Below, one piece after another: positions 39,039 through 49,329 of a DNA stretch of 64,000 bases. Source of the DNA: an uncultured SAR86 cluster bacterium (lineage in GTDB: Bacteria > Pseudomonadota > Gammaproteobacteria > Magnimaribacterales > D2472); contig CALSQM010000003.1 in the NCBI GenBank assembly GCA_943788515.1, positions 1 through 64,000 of the forward strand, given 5' to 3'. The stretch's first letter is position 1, and every line of letters starts with the position of its first letter. The position numbers and the translations under genes were made by a program. The notes beneath the pieces are model-generated. The model made no database searches and was not told where the DNA came from. It saw only the letters and a list, made by a program, of their open reading frames with translations.

Positions 39039-41455
39039 TTGAAAACATTTAAAATTTATATTCTTGGTCTAATGTTATCAGCTCAGCTTTTTGCCTTTGA
39101 TGACTTTCTTGTAAGCGATATTAGAATTATAGGACTGCAAAGAGTCTCTACTGGAAGTATTTTTAATGTTATCCCAATAAGCGTTGGCGACAATATAGAT
39201 CAAAGAAAATCAGCCGATATCACAAGATCACTTTTTGCCACAGAACAATTTGATGACATTCAAATAGCTAAAGATGGCAATACATTAATCATTATCGTCC
39301 AAGAGAGACCATCTATTTCAGCTATAGATATTTCTGGAAACAAGGCGTTAAAAACAGAACAATTGCTAGAAAGTTTAGATGGTGTAGGGATTAAGGAGGG
39401 TGAGGTCTACAAAAGATCAACAGTTGAAAAGGTAAAATCTGAGCTAGTTAGGTCTTATGCATCAAATGGAAGATATGGAGCAGGGGTTGATATTGAAGAA
39501 ATTAAGAAACCTAGAAACAGAATAGAGCTTAATATTGAAGTTGATGAAGGTAAAAGTGCAACAATTGAAAGCATTAACATTATTGGTAATGAGCTCTTCT
39601 CAAATGAAGATTTATTAGATGGCTTTGAGTTGTCATCTGGTTCTATTTTCTCTTTCCTTTCAAATGATAATGCGTACTCAAGAGAAAAATTAAAAGGTGA
39701 TATTGAAAGTTTAGAATCATTTTATCTAAACAGGGGATATCTTAAATTCTCTATAGAATCTTCAGAAATAAGCCTATCTAAAGATAAAAAATCTATTTTT
39801 ATAAACTTTAATATTTTTGAAGGTGAGCAATACACCATCAATGATGTTGAGGTTGTTGGGGATTTACCTTTTGAAGACGAGGTTTATGAAGAGATCACTG
39901 ATTCTTTAAAGGATAAAATTTATTCTCAGGCTCAAATAACTGGCATAGAAGAGTTTTTTACAAATGTTTTGGGTAACCAAGGTTATGCTTTTGCTGAGGT
40001 AAGTGGCAATCCAGTTATTGATGATAATTCACAAGATGTAAAGATTACGTTTTCTGTAATGCCGGGAAAAAGAACGTATACAAGAAAAATTTTATTTACT
40101 GGTAACAACCTTACTCAAGATTATGTATTGCGAAGAGAGATGAGACAGTTTGAAGGGGCTTGGTCCTCTGATAATAGTATTGAATCTGGAAAAGTTAGGC
40201 TAGAAAGACTGGGTTATTTTAAAGAAGTAAATGTCGAGACTGTTCCTGTGGTAGGAACAGATGACCAAATAGATGTCATGTATAGTGTTGAAGAAGAAAA
40301 TACTGGGTCTATTGGAGGTAATCTTGGTTATAGTGATTTTGGTCTTATGGTGGGATTCAATCTTCAGGAACAGAATTTTTTAGGAACTGGAAATACTGTA
40401 GCAGTTGGCATTAATAAGAATGTTTATAGTGAGCAATATAATCTCTCATTCCTTGATCCTTTTGCCACAAAAGATGGGGTTAGTTTGGGCTATAACGCTT
40501 ATTTTAGAGAAACAGATTATGGTGAATATAATGTTGCCAACTACCTTACAAATTCAAATGGTATTGGTCTTCAATATGGCTGGCCTATATCAGACACACA
40601 AAGGTTAAATCTAAGTCTTACTTATGACAAAACAGATATCAGTGTAGGGACACAGCCTGCAAGAGAGATATGGGACTTTGTAAATGCTGAGGGAAATATA
40701 TACGAAACTTTAAACCTTCAGACACAATGGCAAAGAGTAACTTTAAATAGAGGTATGTATCCTACTGATGGTGCATCTACTGCTATTAGTCTTTCAGCAA
40801 CAGTTCCAGGAAGTGATTTAAATTATTATAGAATTAACTTAAGACAAAAATTCTATCAGCCTCTTGGAAGAGGTCTTGTTTTTGGTTTAATGGCGAAATA
40901 GGATATCTATCCACCTTTGGCGATACAAAAGAAACACCTTTCTTTCAAAATTTCTTTGCAGGTGGTCCAAGATCTCTTAGAGGTTTTGAATCAAATACAT
41001 TAGGACCAAGAAGTACAGAAGCACCCTGTTATGAGTTCAATTATGCTGAGGGCACATGTCCTAATCTAATAGATTCCGATGGAGATGAAATACCAGATAA
41101 ACCTTACTACAATCCATATGCCAATTCTGAATATAATAAAAGAGTTTCAATTGGTGGGAATGTAAAAGTTGAAGGTAGTTTGCAGTTAATCTTCAGACTT
41201 CCATTTATTGAAGACCAGAGATCAATGAGATCTGCTTTTTTCTTTGATTTTGGCAATGTATTTTCAGATAACTGTAAAGAGTATCAATTTAATTGTTATA
41301 AACCATCAATTGATGATTTAAGATATTCTTATGGTGTTGGTATAACATTTGTAACTGGTTTTGGGCCAATGAGTTTTGCAATATCAAAACCAACCAATGC
41401 TGGTCAGTATGAAGAGACAAAGCAATTTCAATTCACTGTAGGAAATGTATTCTAA
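39039..41455 (+). CDS. bamA: Outer-membrane protein assembly factor BamA, one frameshift
   Basis: Central BAM subunit: periplasmic POTRA domains and a C-terminal barrel that inserts outer-membrane proteins. TTG start at 39039 behind AGGAAG; signal peptide MKTFKIYILGLMLSAQLFA. POTRA-type repeats span residues about 25-420, then the barrel. The frame breaks at about 40889 (GGTTTAATGG; one more A gives GLNGEIGYLSTF), and the barrel continues with FFAGGPRSLRGFESNTLGPR (the conserved loop-6 RGF) to the terminal FTVGNVF. Restored length is about 805 residues. Confidence 0.95.
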
Positions 41456-41491
41456 TTAATATAAAATGGTCACACCAATTAAGGGGTTATT

Positions 41492-42028
41492 ATGAAAAAC
41501 GTATTTAAATTTAATTTATTTTTAGTTCTGATCTTATCAGTACCAGTATTTGCTGTTGATGGAATGGCTGTAATAGATATGAGAACGGCTGTATTATCTA
41601 CTCAAGCAGCTGCAGATGCATTTAAGGCACTCGAAGAAGATGCTGACTATGCTTCTAATCTTGAGGAAGCACAGTCTCTTCAAGCAGAAAGACAAAGTAT
41701 TGCTGAAAATCTACAGAAAGATTTAGAAACTTTATCTCAAGCAGAAATTGCCCAAATGCAAAAAGATATTCAAGACAAAGGCAAAGATCTAGAATTCTTA
41801 GCAGGCAAAATTCAACAAGCTCAAGAAGAAACAGCTCAGCAGGTCTTCTCTGCTAATGGCCAAGCAATGCAAAAAATTATTGGTGAGCTAATTCAGGCAA
41901 AACAAATAAAAGTCCTTTTACAAAAAAATGACAATATTTTATTTAGTGACCCTGCTTTAGATCTAACTGATGATGTTACATCTATGCTTGATGTTGCTGC
42001 ATCAGAGGCTAATACTCAATCAGAGTAG
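41492..42028 (+). CDS. skp: Periplasmic chaperone Skp/OmpH
   Basis: Holds unfolded outer-membrane proteins in the periplasm. The 178 residues start with a signal peptide (MKNVFKFNLFLVLILSVPVF), then AVIDMRTAVLSTQAAADAFK and a long helical, Gln/Glu-rich coiled-coil (residues about 50-130). Placement between bamA and lpxD supports Skp over other coiled-coil proteins. Its TAG overlaps the lpxD GTG by one base. Confidence 0.9.
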   Translation: MKNVFKFNLFLVLILSVPVFAVDGMAVIDMRTAVLSTQAAADAFKALEEDADYASNLEEAQSLQAERQSIAENLQKDLETLSQAEIAQMQKDIQDKGKDLEFLAGKIQQAQEETAQQVFSANGQAMQKIIGELIQAKQIKVLLQKNDNILFSDPALDLTDDVTSMLDVAASEANTQSE

Positions 42029-42963
42029 TGTCCGAAGAGAAGAATTTTACACTAGCTGAACTAGCAGAATATTCGAATTCTAAGGTTGTTGGCAATGGAA
42101 ATGCCGTTGTCAACAATCTAGCTTCTATACAAAAATCTAACTCCAATTCAATAACATTTCTCACTAACTTAAAATATAAAAGCTTTTTAAAAACCACTAA
42201 AGCAATTGCGATAGTTGTTGATGAAGATTTTGAAATAGAAGAGGGATTGAATTATTTAAAATCAGATAATCCTTATGCAGTTTTTGCAAAACTGACCTCA
42301 CTTTTTAAAAAGCCCTCATATGATTTAGATAATCATATAATTCACCCATCTGCAGTAATTTCTTCTTCATCTAAAATTGGAACCAATGTAACAATTGGAG
42401 CAAATGTTTTAATAGGACCTGGTTGTATTATTGAAGACGATGTTGTCATTAAGTCAAATAGTTCTCTTGTTCAAGATGTATATGTAGGTAAAAATTCAAT
42501 CATTCACAATAATTCAATTCTTGGTTCTGATGGTTTTGGTTACGCTCCATCAAAAGATGGCTATATTAAAATAGAGCAATTAGGCGGCTTAATTATAAAA
42601 TCTAATGTTGAAATTGGAGCAGGCTGTACTATTGATAGAGGGGCTTTAGGTGATACCGAAATTCATGATGGAGTTAAGTTAGATAACCAAGTACATATTG
42701 CGCACAATGTAATTTTAGGAGCAAACTCTGCTATTGCAGCTTGTTGTGCTATTGCAGGCTCAACAACAATAGGAATGAATCTTCAAATGGGAGGTCTTTC
42801 GGGGATTTTAGGCCATCTCTCAATATGCGATAATGTTTCAGTTGGAGCTCACACACTCATAACAAAAAATATTAAAAAATCTGGTAACTATATAGGTATA
42901 ATGCCTGCTCAAAATCAAAAAGACTGGGCTAAATCCTCAATCTTTATTAAAAATAGAGGCTAA
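42028..42963 (+). CDS. lpxD: UDP-3-O-acylglucosamine N-acyltransferase LpxD
   Basis: Third step of lipid A synthesis. GTG start at 42028 overlapping the skp stop. The 311 residues have a uridine-binding N-domain (SNSITFLTNLKYKSFL) and a left-handed beta-helix of hexapeptide repeats (IGTNVTIGANVLIGPGCIIE). The catalytic-His region is in DNQVHIAHNVILGANSAIAA. Followed by fabZ and lpxA as usual. Confidence 0.95.
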   Translation: MSEEKNFTLAELAEYSNSKVVGNGNAVVNNLASIQKSNSNSITFLTNLKYKSFLKTTKAIAIVVDEDFEIEEGLNYLKSDNPYAVFAKLTSLFKKPSYDLDNHIIHPSAVISSSSKIGTNVTIGANVLIGPGCIIEDDVVIKSNSSLVQDVYVGKNSIIHNNSILGSDGFGYAPSKDGYIKIEQLGGLIIKSNVEIGAGCTIDRGALGDTEIHDGVKLDNQVHIAHNVILGANSAIAACCAIAGSTTIGMNLQMGGLSGILGHLSICDNVSVGAHTLITKNIKKSGNYIGIMPAQNQKDWAKSSIFIKNRG

Positions 42964-42964
42964 A

Positions 42965-43405
42965 ATGCTTGATTTCCATGATGAAATATCCACATTTCTT
43001 CCCCATAGGGAACCATTTTTATTTATTGATGAAATAAAAAGTATTGATATTGGTAAATCTATTCATTGCGTAAAACACAACTCACCTGAAGAGGATTATT
43101 TTAGAGGCCATTTTCCCAATAACCCGATTATGCCCGGTGTGCTAATTCTTGAAGCACTAGCGCAAGCTTCTGGTATTTTAGGCTTCAAGACTTTAGAGAA
43201 GACTCCAGAAAGCGGATCTTTATATGTTTTTGCTGGAATAGATAAGGCAAGGTTTAGAAAAAGAGTAGGCCCAAATGATTCCATCGATCTTTTTAGTGCA
43301 GTTGTTAATGAAAAAAGGGGCATATGGAAGTTTGAAACTAGAGCTGAGGTTGATGGTGAGTTAGCTTGCTCAGCAACAATCATGTGTGCGGATAGGAAGG
43401 TTTAA
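42965..43405 (+). CDS. fabZ: 3-hydroxyacyl-ACP dehydratase FabZ
   Basis: Dehydratase of fatty-acid elongation. The 146 residues start at a normal [16 protein letters not shown] and the catalytic His/Glu block [20 protein letters not shown], then [10 protein letters not shown], define FabZ. The stop overlaps the lpxA ATG by one base. Placing fabZ among lpx genes ties hydroxyacyl-ACP use to lipid A. Confidence 0.97.
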   Translation: MLDFHDEISTFLPHREPFLFIDEIKSIDIGKSIHCVKHNSPEEDYFRGHFPNNPIMPGVLILEALAQASGILGFKTLEKTPESGSLYVFAGIDKARFRKRVGPNDSIDLFSAVVNEKRGIWKFETRAEVDGELACSATIMCADRKV

Positions 43406-44186
43406 TGAGTATTCATCCTTCATCAGTAATTAGTGATTCTGCCAAAATCGACCCTTCTGTAGAGATTGGTCCATTTTGTATTATTGGAGATGATGTTGAG
43501 ATTGGGAGCGGATCATCTTGTCCTCAGTCATTCTGTTTTAAAAGGCCCTACAAAAATAGGTAAAAATAATATTATTTATCAGTTTTCATCAATAGGTGAA
43601 GATACTCCTGATAAAAAATATAAAGGTGAAAAAAGTGAACTTATCATTGGTGATAACAATATTTTTAGAGAAGGTGTTACGGTTCATCGAGGGACCAGCC
43701 ACGATAAAGGGTTTACAAAAATTGGAAATGATAATTTATTTATGGCTTATGCTCATGTTGCTCATGATTGCATAGTTGGGGATAGTAATGTTTTTGCAAA
43801 TAGCGCTGGTATTGCTGGGCATGTTGAAGTTGGAAGTTTTGTAACTATTGGTGGTTTTTCTGCCGTTCATCAATTTTGCATTTTGGGTGACTACTCTTTT
43901 GTTGGAATGAATTCATCTATCACCATGGATGTTCCTGCTTATGTAAAAGTAGCATCTAACCCTGCTAGAGTGATTGGTCTAAACTCTGTTGGCATGTCAA
44001 GAAATGAATATTTCTTCAGAGTCTATCAGTCTCATTAAAAAAGCTTATAAATTAGTTTATAAAAAGGGGTACAGGTTAGAAGATGCTATAAATAAGCTTG
44101 TTCTGCTATCTGAAGAAAGCGATGATAAGTTCTTAGATATATTTATTAAATCAATTCAATCCTCTTCCAGAGGCATTTTAAGATAA
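43405..44186 (+). CDS. lpxA: UDP-N-acetylglucosamine acyltransferase LpxA, two frameshifts
   Basis: First step of lipid A synthesis. The N-terminus [20 protein letters not shown] and [16 protein letters not shown], then a shift near 43510 to [16 protein letters not shown] and [20 protein letters not shown] (beta-helix, catalytic His in [12 protein letters not shown]), [21 protein letters not shown] second shift near 44010 (TTT for TT) leads to [20 protein letters not shown] and ends SSSRGILR at 44186. Restored length is about 260 residues, normal. Confidence 0.94.
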
Positions 44187-45308
44187 GTGCAAACAAAAAA
44201 AACTCTTAGAGTAGGCATCGTTGTTGGTGAGCACTCAGGAGATCTCCTAGGCTCAGAGCTAATTAAATCTTTAAAAAATGAAAATGATACGGATATTGAA
44301 CTCTTCGGTATTGGTGGTCCAAAATTATCTGAATTAGGTCTTAAATCAGAATTTGATTTTAAAAAAATTAATGTAATGGGGTTAGTTGAGCCTCTTAAAA
44401 ACTTTAGAGAGTTAAATAAGTTAAGAAAAAAACTTATAACTTTATTTGAAGATAAAAAGATTGATTATTTTATTGGAGTTGATTCACCTGATTTTAATAT
44501 AACTATTCATAAACAGCTAAAGAAAAAAGGTCTTACAAAAAATATCCAATTAGTTAGTCCATCTGTTTGGGTGTGGAGGCAGGGCAGGCTCAAACACATT
44601 AGAAATTTTATAGACATAACTATATGTCTATTTAATTTTGAACATGAATTTTATCAAAAAGAAAATTTAAAAAGTATTCACCTTGGGCATCCTTTCAGCC
44701 ATCTTGAAAAAGGAAATAAACAGGCTATTTACAATAAATATAATCTTGCTGCTGATAAGCATTATGTATCTATTCTTCCAGGTAGTAGAAAATCTGAAAT
44801 CAATAACTTACTTCCGACTTATATAGGTTTTATTAAAGAGCATTCAGAAAAATATAGTGATTATGAATATCTCATTCCAGCTGTAGATAATTCATCCATG
44901 AAAGATATTAAGAACATGGTACCTCCATCACTCCCTGTTCATGTTCATAAAAATTGCTCAAACGAATTTTTATCAGTGTCTGACTATTCAATTGTTACAT
45001 CAGGAACGGCTACTTTAGAGGCATCTGTTCTAAGTTGTAACCCAATAATTTGTTATAAAACAAGCTTTATTAATTATGCGATTATTTCAAGAATGCTTAA
45101 GATAGATAATGTAGGCCTTCCAAATCTATTATTGGAATCAAGAATTTTTCCTGAGTTAATCCAATCAGATTGTAATAAACAAAATTTAATGAAAGAAGCT
45201 GAAAAGATGCAACAGGGTTTCTGCTTTGATGATTATGCATTGAAACTTCAAAACTTGCTTCTTGGTGAGGGTTTTCAAGAAACTGCTAAAACAATTAGAC
45301 GACTTTGA
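44187..45308 (+). CDS. lpxB: Lipid-A-disaccharide synthase LpxB
   Basis: Glycosyltransferase joining UDP-diacylglucosamine and lipid X. GTG start directly after the lpxA stop. The 373 residues include RVGIVVGEHSGDLLGSELIK, IELFGIGGPKLSELGL, IGVDSPDFNITI, LVSPSVWVWRQGRLKHI, VSILPGSRKSEINNLLPTYI and SGTATLEASVLSCNPIICYK. Overlaps rnhB by four bases. This gene marks the end of the indel-rich stretch. Confidence 0.96.
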   Translation: MQTKKTLRVGIVVGEHSGDLLGSELIKSLKNENDTDIELFGIGGPKLSELGLKSEFDFKKINVMGLVEPLKNFRELNKLRKKLITLFEDKKIDYFIGVDSPDFNITIHKQLKKKGLTKNIQLVSPSVWVWRQGRLKHIRNFIDITICLFNFEHEFYQKENLKSIHLGHPFSHLEKGNKQAIYNKYNLAADKHYVSILPGSRKSEINNLLPTYIGFIKEHSEKYSDYEYLIPAVDNSSMKDIKNMVPPSLPVHVHKNCSNEFLSVSDYSIVTSGTATLEASVLSCNPIICYKTSFINYAIISRMLKIDNVGLPNLLLESRIFPELIQSDCNKQNLMKEAEKMQQGFCFDDYALKLQNLLLGEGFQETAKTIRRL

Positions 45309-45850
45309 CTGAATTAATTGCTGGAGTGGATGAAGTGGGAAGAGGATCTCTAGCAGGTCCAGTAATTGCTGCTGCTGTTGTTTTAAAGAATAAAATTGAA
45401 GGTCTAGATGATTCAAAAAAACTTTCCAAGACTAAAAGAGAGCAATTAAATCAAAAAATTATTGAGAATTCTTTTTTTGCATATGGCTCTGCTTCTGTTG
45501 AGGAAATAGATGATATAAATATTCTACAAGCTTCTTTATTGGCAATGAAAAGAGCTATACTTAACTTACCAATTAGGCCTAACAAGGCACTTGTCGATGG
45601 AACTCACAAGCCTGAAATTGACATATTAGTTGAAACTATTATTGGTGGAGATTCTTTGATTGCGGAAATAAGTGCTGCATCAATAATTGCTAAAGTTTAT
45701 AGAGACGATCTAATGATGAAACAAGATATTATTTACCCAAATTATGGCTTCGGGCAGCATAAAGGCTATGGCACTAAAGCCCATATTGAAAATATAAAAA
45801 CTCATGGCAGTTGCTTACTCCATAGAAAATCATTTAAAGGTACATCTTGA
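45305..45850 (+). CDS. rnhB: Ribonuclease HII
   Basis: Removes ribonucleotides and RNA from RNA:DNA hybrids. TTG start overlapping lpxB. The 181 residues have the acidic active-site motif GVDEVGRGSLAGPVIAAAVV (DEVGRG), DSKKLSKTKRE and, near 150, YPNYGFGQHKGYGTKAHIE. Its stop overlaps the dnaE start region. Confidence 0.96.
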   Translation: MTELIAGVDEVGRGSLAGPVIAAAVVLKNKIEGLDDSKKLSKTKREQLNQKIIENSFFAYGSASVEEIDDINILQASLLAMKRAILNLPIRPNKALVDGTHKPEIDILVETIIGGDSLIAEISAASIIAKVYRDDLMMKQDIIYPNYGFGQHKGYGTKAHIENIKTHGSCLLHRKSFKGTS

Positions 45851-48800
45851 GTATGAGGAACTCGTTTTCACATTTAAGAGTTTCTTCAGAATTTAGTATT
45901 ACTCAGGGGCTTTTAACTATAAATCAAATTATCGATAGTGCTGTTAAGCACAATATTCCATCAGTAGCCCTAACTGATAAATCAAATATGTTTGGCCTTG
46001 TTAAATTTTTTAATAAATGTGAAGCCGCTGGTATTAAACCAATATCGGGATCATCTATAAGAGTAGCTTTCGAAGAGGATGATCAGTCTCATGAACTTCT
46101 TTGTCTGGCAAAAACAAATCAAGGGCACAAGAACTTAATGAGAATAATTTCTTTAGCTCACAATAATTATAATTTCCAAACTCCAATCATTGATTTTGCA
46201 AGCTTAACTGAATTAAAAGACGACATAGTGGTTATATCTGGAGGCAAGGATAGTCATATCTTTAATCTACTTAAAAGAAATAAGACTGAAGATGCTGAAA
46301 AACGTATAGACCAATTTCTAAATGCTTTTGATGATGATTTTGTCTTAGAGGTACAAAGGACTAATAGGCTTGATGAAAATGAATATTTTGCCAATCTACT
46401 TCCTTTGTCATCTAAAAAAGGTATTCCATTGATTGCAACAAATGATGTCTTATTTTCTAAAGAAGAAGACTTTGATATTCATGAAACAAAAGTATGTATA
46501 AATACTGGAAAGACTTTAAATGATCCCAACAGAGAAAAGCTTTTTTCTAAAGAGCAGTACTTTAAATCCTCAGCAGAAATGGAAGATTTATTTGATGGTT
46601 TTGATGAACTTATTTCAAATACTATTGAAATTTCTAAGAAATGTAATGTGTCTATCCATACTAAGAATTATTTCTTACCGGAATATCCAGTCCCTAAAGA
46701 ACATGATTTTGATTCTTTCTTGGTAGATTTATCTAGCAAGAGACTGGATGTACATATTGACAAATTCGATGATACTAAGATAAAAATCTATTTAGATAGG
46801 TTGAGATATGAGCTAGACCAAATAAAGACAATGGGGTTTTCTAGTTATTTTTTAATTGTTTATGACTTTATTCAGTGGTCTAAAGATAATGATGTTCCTG
46901 TGGGACCTGGAAGAGGTTCTGGCGCCGGATCTTTGGTTGCATTTGCATTGGGAATCACAACCCTTGATCCACTTGAGCATGGACTTCTTTTTGAAAGATT
47001 TCTAAATCCAGAAAGAATATCGATGCCAGATTTTGATATTGATTTCTGTATGGAAAAAAGAGATAAGGTCATAGATTATGTAAGTAATAAGTATGGTTCT
47101 GATGCAGTATCACAGATAGCGACATTTGGGACTATGGCCGCAAGAGCAGTTGTAAGAGATGTTGCAAGAGCTCTTGGTAAACCATATGCAGTTGGTGATA
47201 GGATTTCTAAAATGATCCCATTTGCACCTGGAATGACTTTGGACAGAGCTAAGGAGGAGCAGCCAATTTTTGCTCAAGCCTCTAAAAATGATCCAGAAGT
47301 AAAAGAAATTGTTGAGCTTGCGTATAAGTTAGAAGGCATAGCTAGAAATGTTGGAAAACATGCTGGTGGTGTTGTTATCGCCCCAGGAAGTATTTCAGAC
47401 TTCTGTCCTATTTATAATGATAGGCAATCCTCATCCGTGATGACTCAATATGATAAAGATGATGTTGAAAAGATAGGCCTTGTAAAGTTTGACTTTCTTG
47501 GTTTAAGAACATTAACAGTAATTGATCGAGCCGTTAAATCAATAAATGCAACTAAAAATGATAAAGATTTATTAGATTTAGATAAAATTCCTCTTAATGA
47601 TCCAAAGGTATTTGAATTACTATCCTCTGGAAAGACTATGGCTGTTTTTCAATTAGAGTCTTCAGGAATGAGAGCTCTTATAAAAAGTTTGAAGCCAACA
47701 AAATTTGAAGAAATTACAGCTTTATTGGCTTTGTATAGACCTGGTCCCCTTAATTCTGGAATGCATACTACTTTTGTAGATAGAAAGCATGGAAAAAGTC
47801 CCGTAGTTTATCCTCATGAGCTACTTGAGCCTGTATTGTCTGAGACATATGGAGTAATTGTTTATCAGGAACAGGTTATGGAGGCTGCAAGAGTTCTGGC
47901 TGGTTACTCAATGGGCGAAGCAGATATATTAAGACGTGTAATGGGCAAAAAGAAAATTGAAGAAATGGAAGAACAAAGAGAAATTTTTATTAAGGGTTGT
48001 GAAGAAAAGTCTATTCCAAAAAATAAAGCTGAAAAAATATTTGAGTTAATAGAGCAATTTGCAGAATATGGTTTTAATAAATCTCATTCGGCTGCATATG
48101 CTGTGATTTCTTATCAGACTGCTTATCTAAAGACCTATTATCCTGAGCATTTCATGTCTGCTGTTTTATCAACTGAATTAGGTAATACAGATAAGATTCA
48201 TGCTTTGATACAAGAATGTAAACGAATGGGTATCAATGTTCTTAACCCAAATATTCTATCAAGTGATAAGCGTTTTTTAGTCAATGACAGCCAGGACATA
48301 GAGTATGGATTGGGGGCTATAAAAGGAGTAGCAGATTCTTTTATAAAGCACGTATGTCAGAAAAGAAAAACAGATGTTTTTAAGGATCTCTGGGATTTCT
48401 CAAATAAAACTGATATTAAGCTCGGTGGGAAAAAGTCATTAGAGGCGCTTTCTCAGTCTGGAGCATTTGATAGTATTGCTCCGTCTCGAACAATAGCAAT
48501 TGCTTGTGTAGAGGATATGCTTAAAGGAAGTGCAAATGGCTCATCTGCAGAAGTTGCCCAAAATGGCGATTTATTTGCAACCATAAATCATGAATTCGAT
48601 CCTTATGAAAAATACAAAAACACCTCAGACATGCCTTTAAGCGAGCTTTTGGCCTTAGAAAAGAAATCACTTGGATATTATTTATCTGGGCATCCGGTAA
48701 ATGCGATTGAGGGCTCTATTAAGCCAATACGATCAAAGAAAATTTCTGATATTAGTCATGACACCAAAAGAGCTTCACTAGTTTGCTTAATTAATAGTGT

Positions 48801-49293
48801 GAGGCAAATAAAAGATAGAAAAGGCAAGCCATTAACTTTTATAAACTTTGACGATGGCACAGGCGTTATGGATGGTGTTGTTGCAGGAGAAGCGTTAGAA
48901 AATTGTCATAATATCCTAAAAGAAGGCCAAATATTAGTTCTAAAAGGTGCTGTCGAAATTGATGACTTTAGATCTAAAGATCTTGGTGATGCAATGTATA
49001 GAATGAGAGTTAAAGAAGTCCACATGTTAGACTCTGAATTACCAAAAAAGGTTTTAAAGGTTATTGTAAATATAGAGAAATCAGAATTATTATCCTTGGA
49101 TAAGTTTTCAGAGAAATTAGATGAAATAGATGCTAGTTTTTGGAAAGAGGGAGTGTGTCAGCTTCATATAAGAGTCTCAACAGATGAGTCTGAGGCTATA
49201 ATTAATATTGGAGACAATTTTAAGTTTCTACCAACTTTATCAAATATTAGTTATTTAAAAGAACTATTTGGTAGTGAAGCTTTGGAGATATAA
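45847..49293 (+). CDS. dnaE: DNA polymerase III alpha subunit
   Basis: Replicative polymerase, 1148 residues, close to E. coli DnaE (1160). Domains in order: PHP (FSHLRVSSEFSITQGLL; residues about 5-200), polymerase core with GPGRGSGAGSLVAFALGITT and catalytic PDFDIDFCMEKRDKVIDYV (about residue 400), fingers, helix-hairpin-helix, OB fold (LVCLINSVRQIKDRKGKPLT) and C-terminal tau-binding region. TTG at 45847 overlaps the rnhB stop; an ATG at 45853 is an equally possible start. No intein or frameshift. Confidence 0.98.
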   Translation: MSMRNSFSHLRVSSEFSITQGLLTINQIIDSAVKHNIPSVALTDKSNMFGLVKFFNKCEAAGIKPISGSSIRVAFEEDDQSHELLCLAKTNQGHKNLMRIISLAHNNYNFQTPIIDFASLTELKDDIVVISGGKDSHIFNLLKRNKTEDAEKRIDQFLNAFDDDFVLEVQRTNRLDENEYFANLLPLSSKKGIPLIATNDVLFSKEEDFDIHETKVCINTGKTLNDPNREKLFSKEQYFKSSAEMEDLFDGFDELISNTIEISKKCNVSIHTKNYFLPEYPVPKEHDFDSFLVDLSSKRLDVHIDKFDDTKIKIYLDRLRYELDQIKTMGFSSYFLIVYDFIQWSKDNDVPVGPGRGSGAGSLVAFALGITTLDPLEHGLLFERFLNPERISMPDFDIDFCMEKRDKVIDYVSNKYGSDAVSQIATFGTMAARAVVRDVARALGKPYAVGDRISKMIPFAPGMTLDRAKEEQPIFAQASKNDPEVKEIVELAYKLEGIARNVGKHAGGVVIAPGSISDFCPIYNDRQSSSVMTQYDKDDVEKIGLVKFDFLGLRTLTVIDRAVKSINATKNDKDLLDLDKIPLNDPKVFELLSSGKTMAVFQLESSGMRALIKSLKPTKFEEITALLALYRPGPLNSGMHTTFVDRKHGKSPVVYPHELLEPVLSETYGVIVYQEQVMEAARVLAGYSMGEADILRRVMGKKKIEEMEEQREIFIKGCEEKSIPKNKAEKIFELIEQFAEYGFNKSHSAAYAVISYQTAYLKTYYPEHFMSAVLSTELGNTDKIHALIQECKRMGINVLNPNILSSDKRFLVNDSQDIEYGLGAIKGVADSFIKHVCQKRKTDVFKDLWDFSNKTDIKLGGKKSLEALSQSGAFDSIAPSRTIAIACVEDMLKGSANGSSAEVAQNGDLFATINHEFDPYEKYKNTSDMPLSELLALEKKSLGYYLSGHPVNAIEGSIKPIRSKKISDISHDTKRASLVCLINSVRQIKDRKGKPLTFINFDDGTGVMDGVVAGEALENCHNILKEGQILVLKGAVEIDDFRSKDLGDAMYRMRVKEVHMLDSELPKKVLKVIVNIEKSELLSLDKFSEKLDEIDASFWKEGVCQLHIRVSTDESEAIINIGDNFKFLPTLSNISYLKELFGSEALEI

Positions 49294-49329
49294 TTAAATC
49301 TTTTAAAAAAAGATTACATATAAAAATTT

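Noticed and set aside
31500-44040. True pseudogene cluster or programmed frameshifting
   Set aside because: The breaks hit many essential genes, occur at unrelated sequences and in both directions, and show no slippery site plus stimulatory structure; sequence error explains them more simply.
49297-49315. Hairpin AATCTTTT-AAA-AAAAGATT after dnaE as a terminator
   Set aside because: The stem is only A/T-rich apart from one G-C pair on each side, lacks a following T-run, and accA continues in the same direction.
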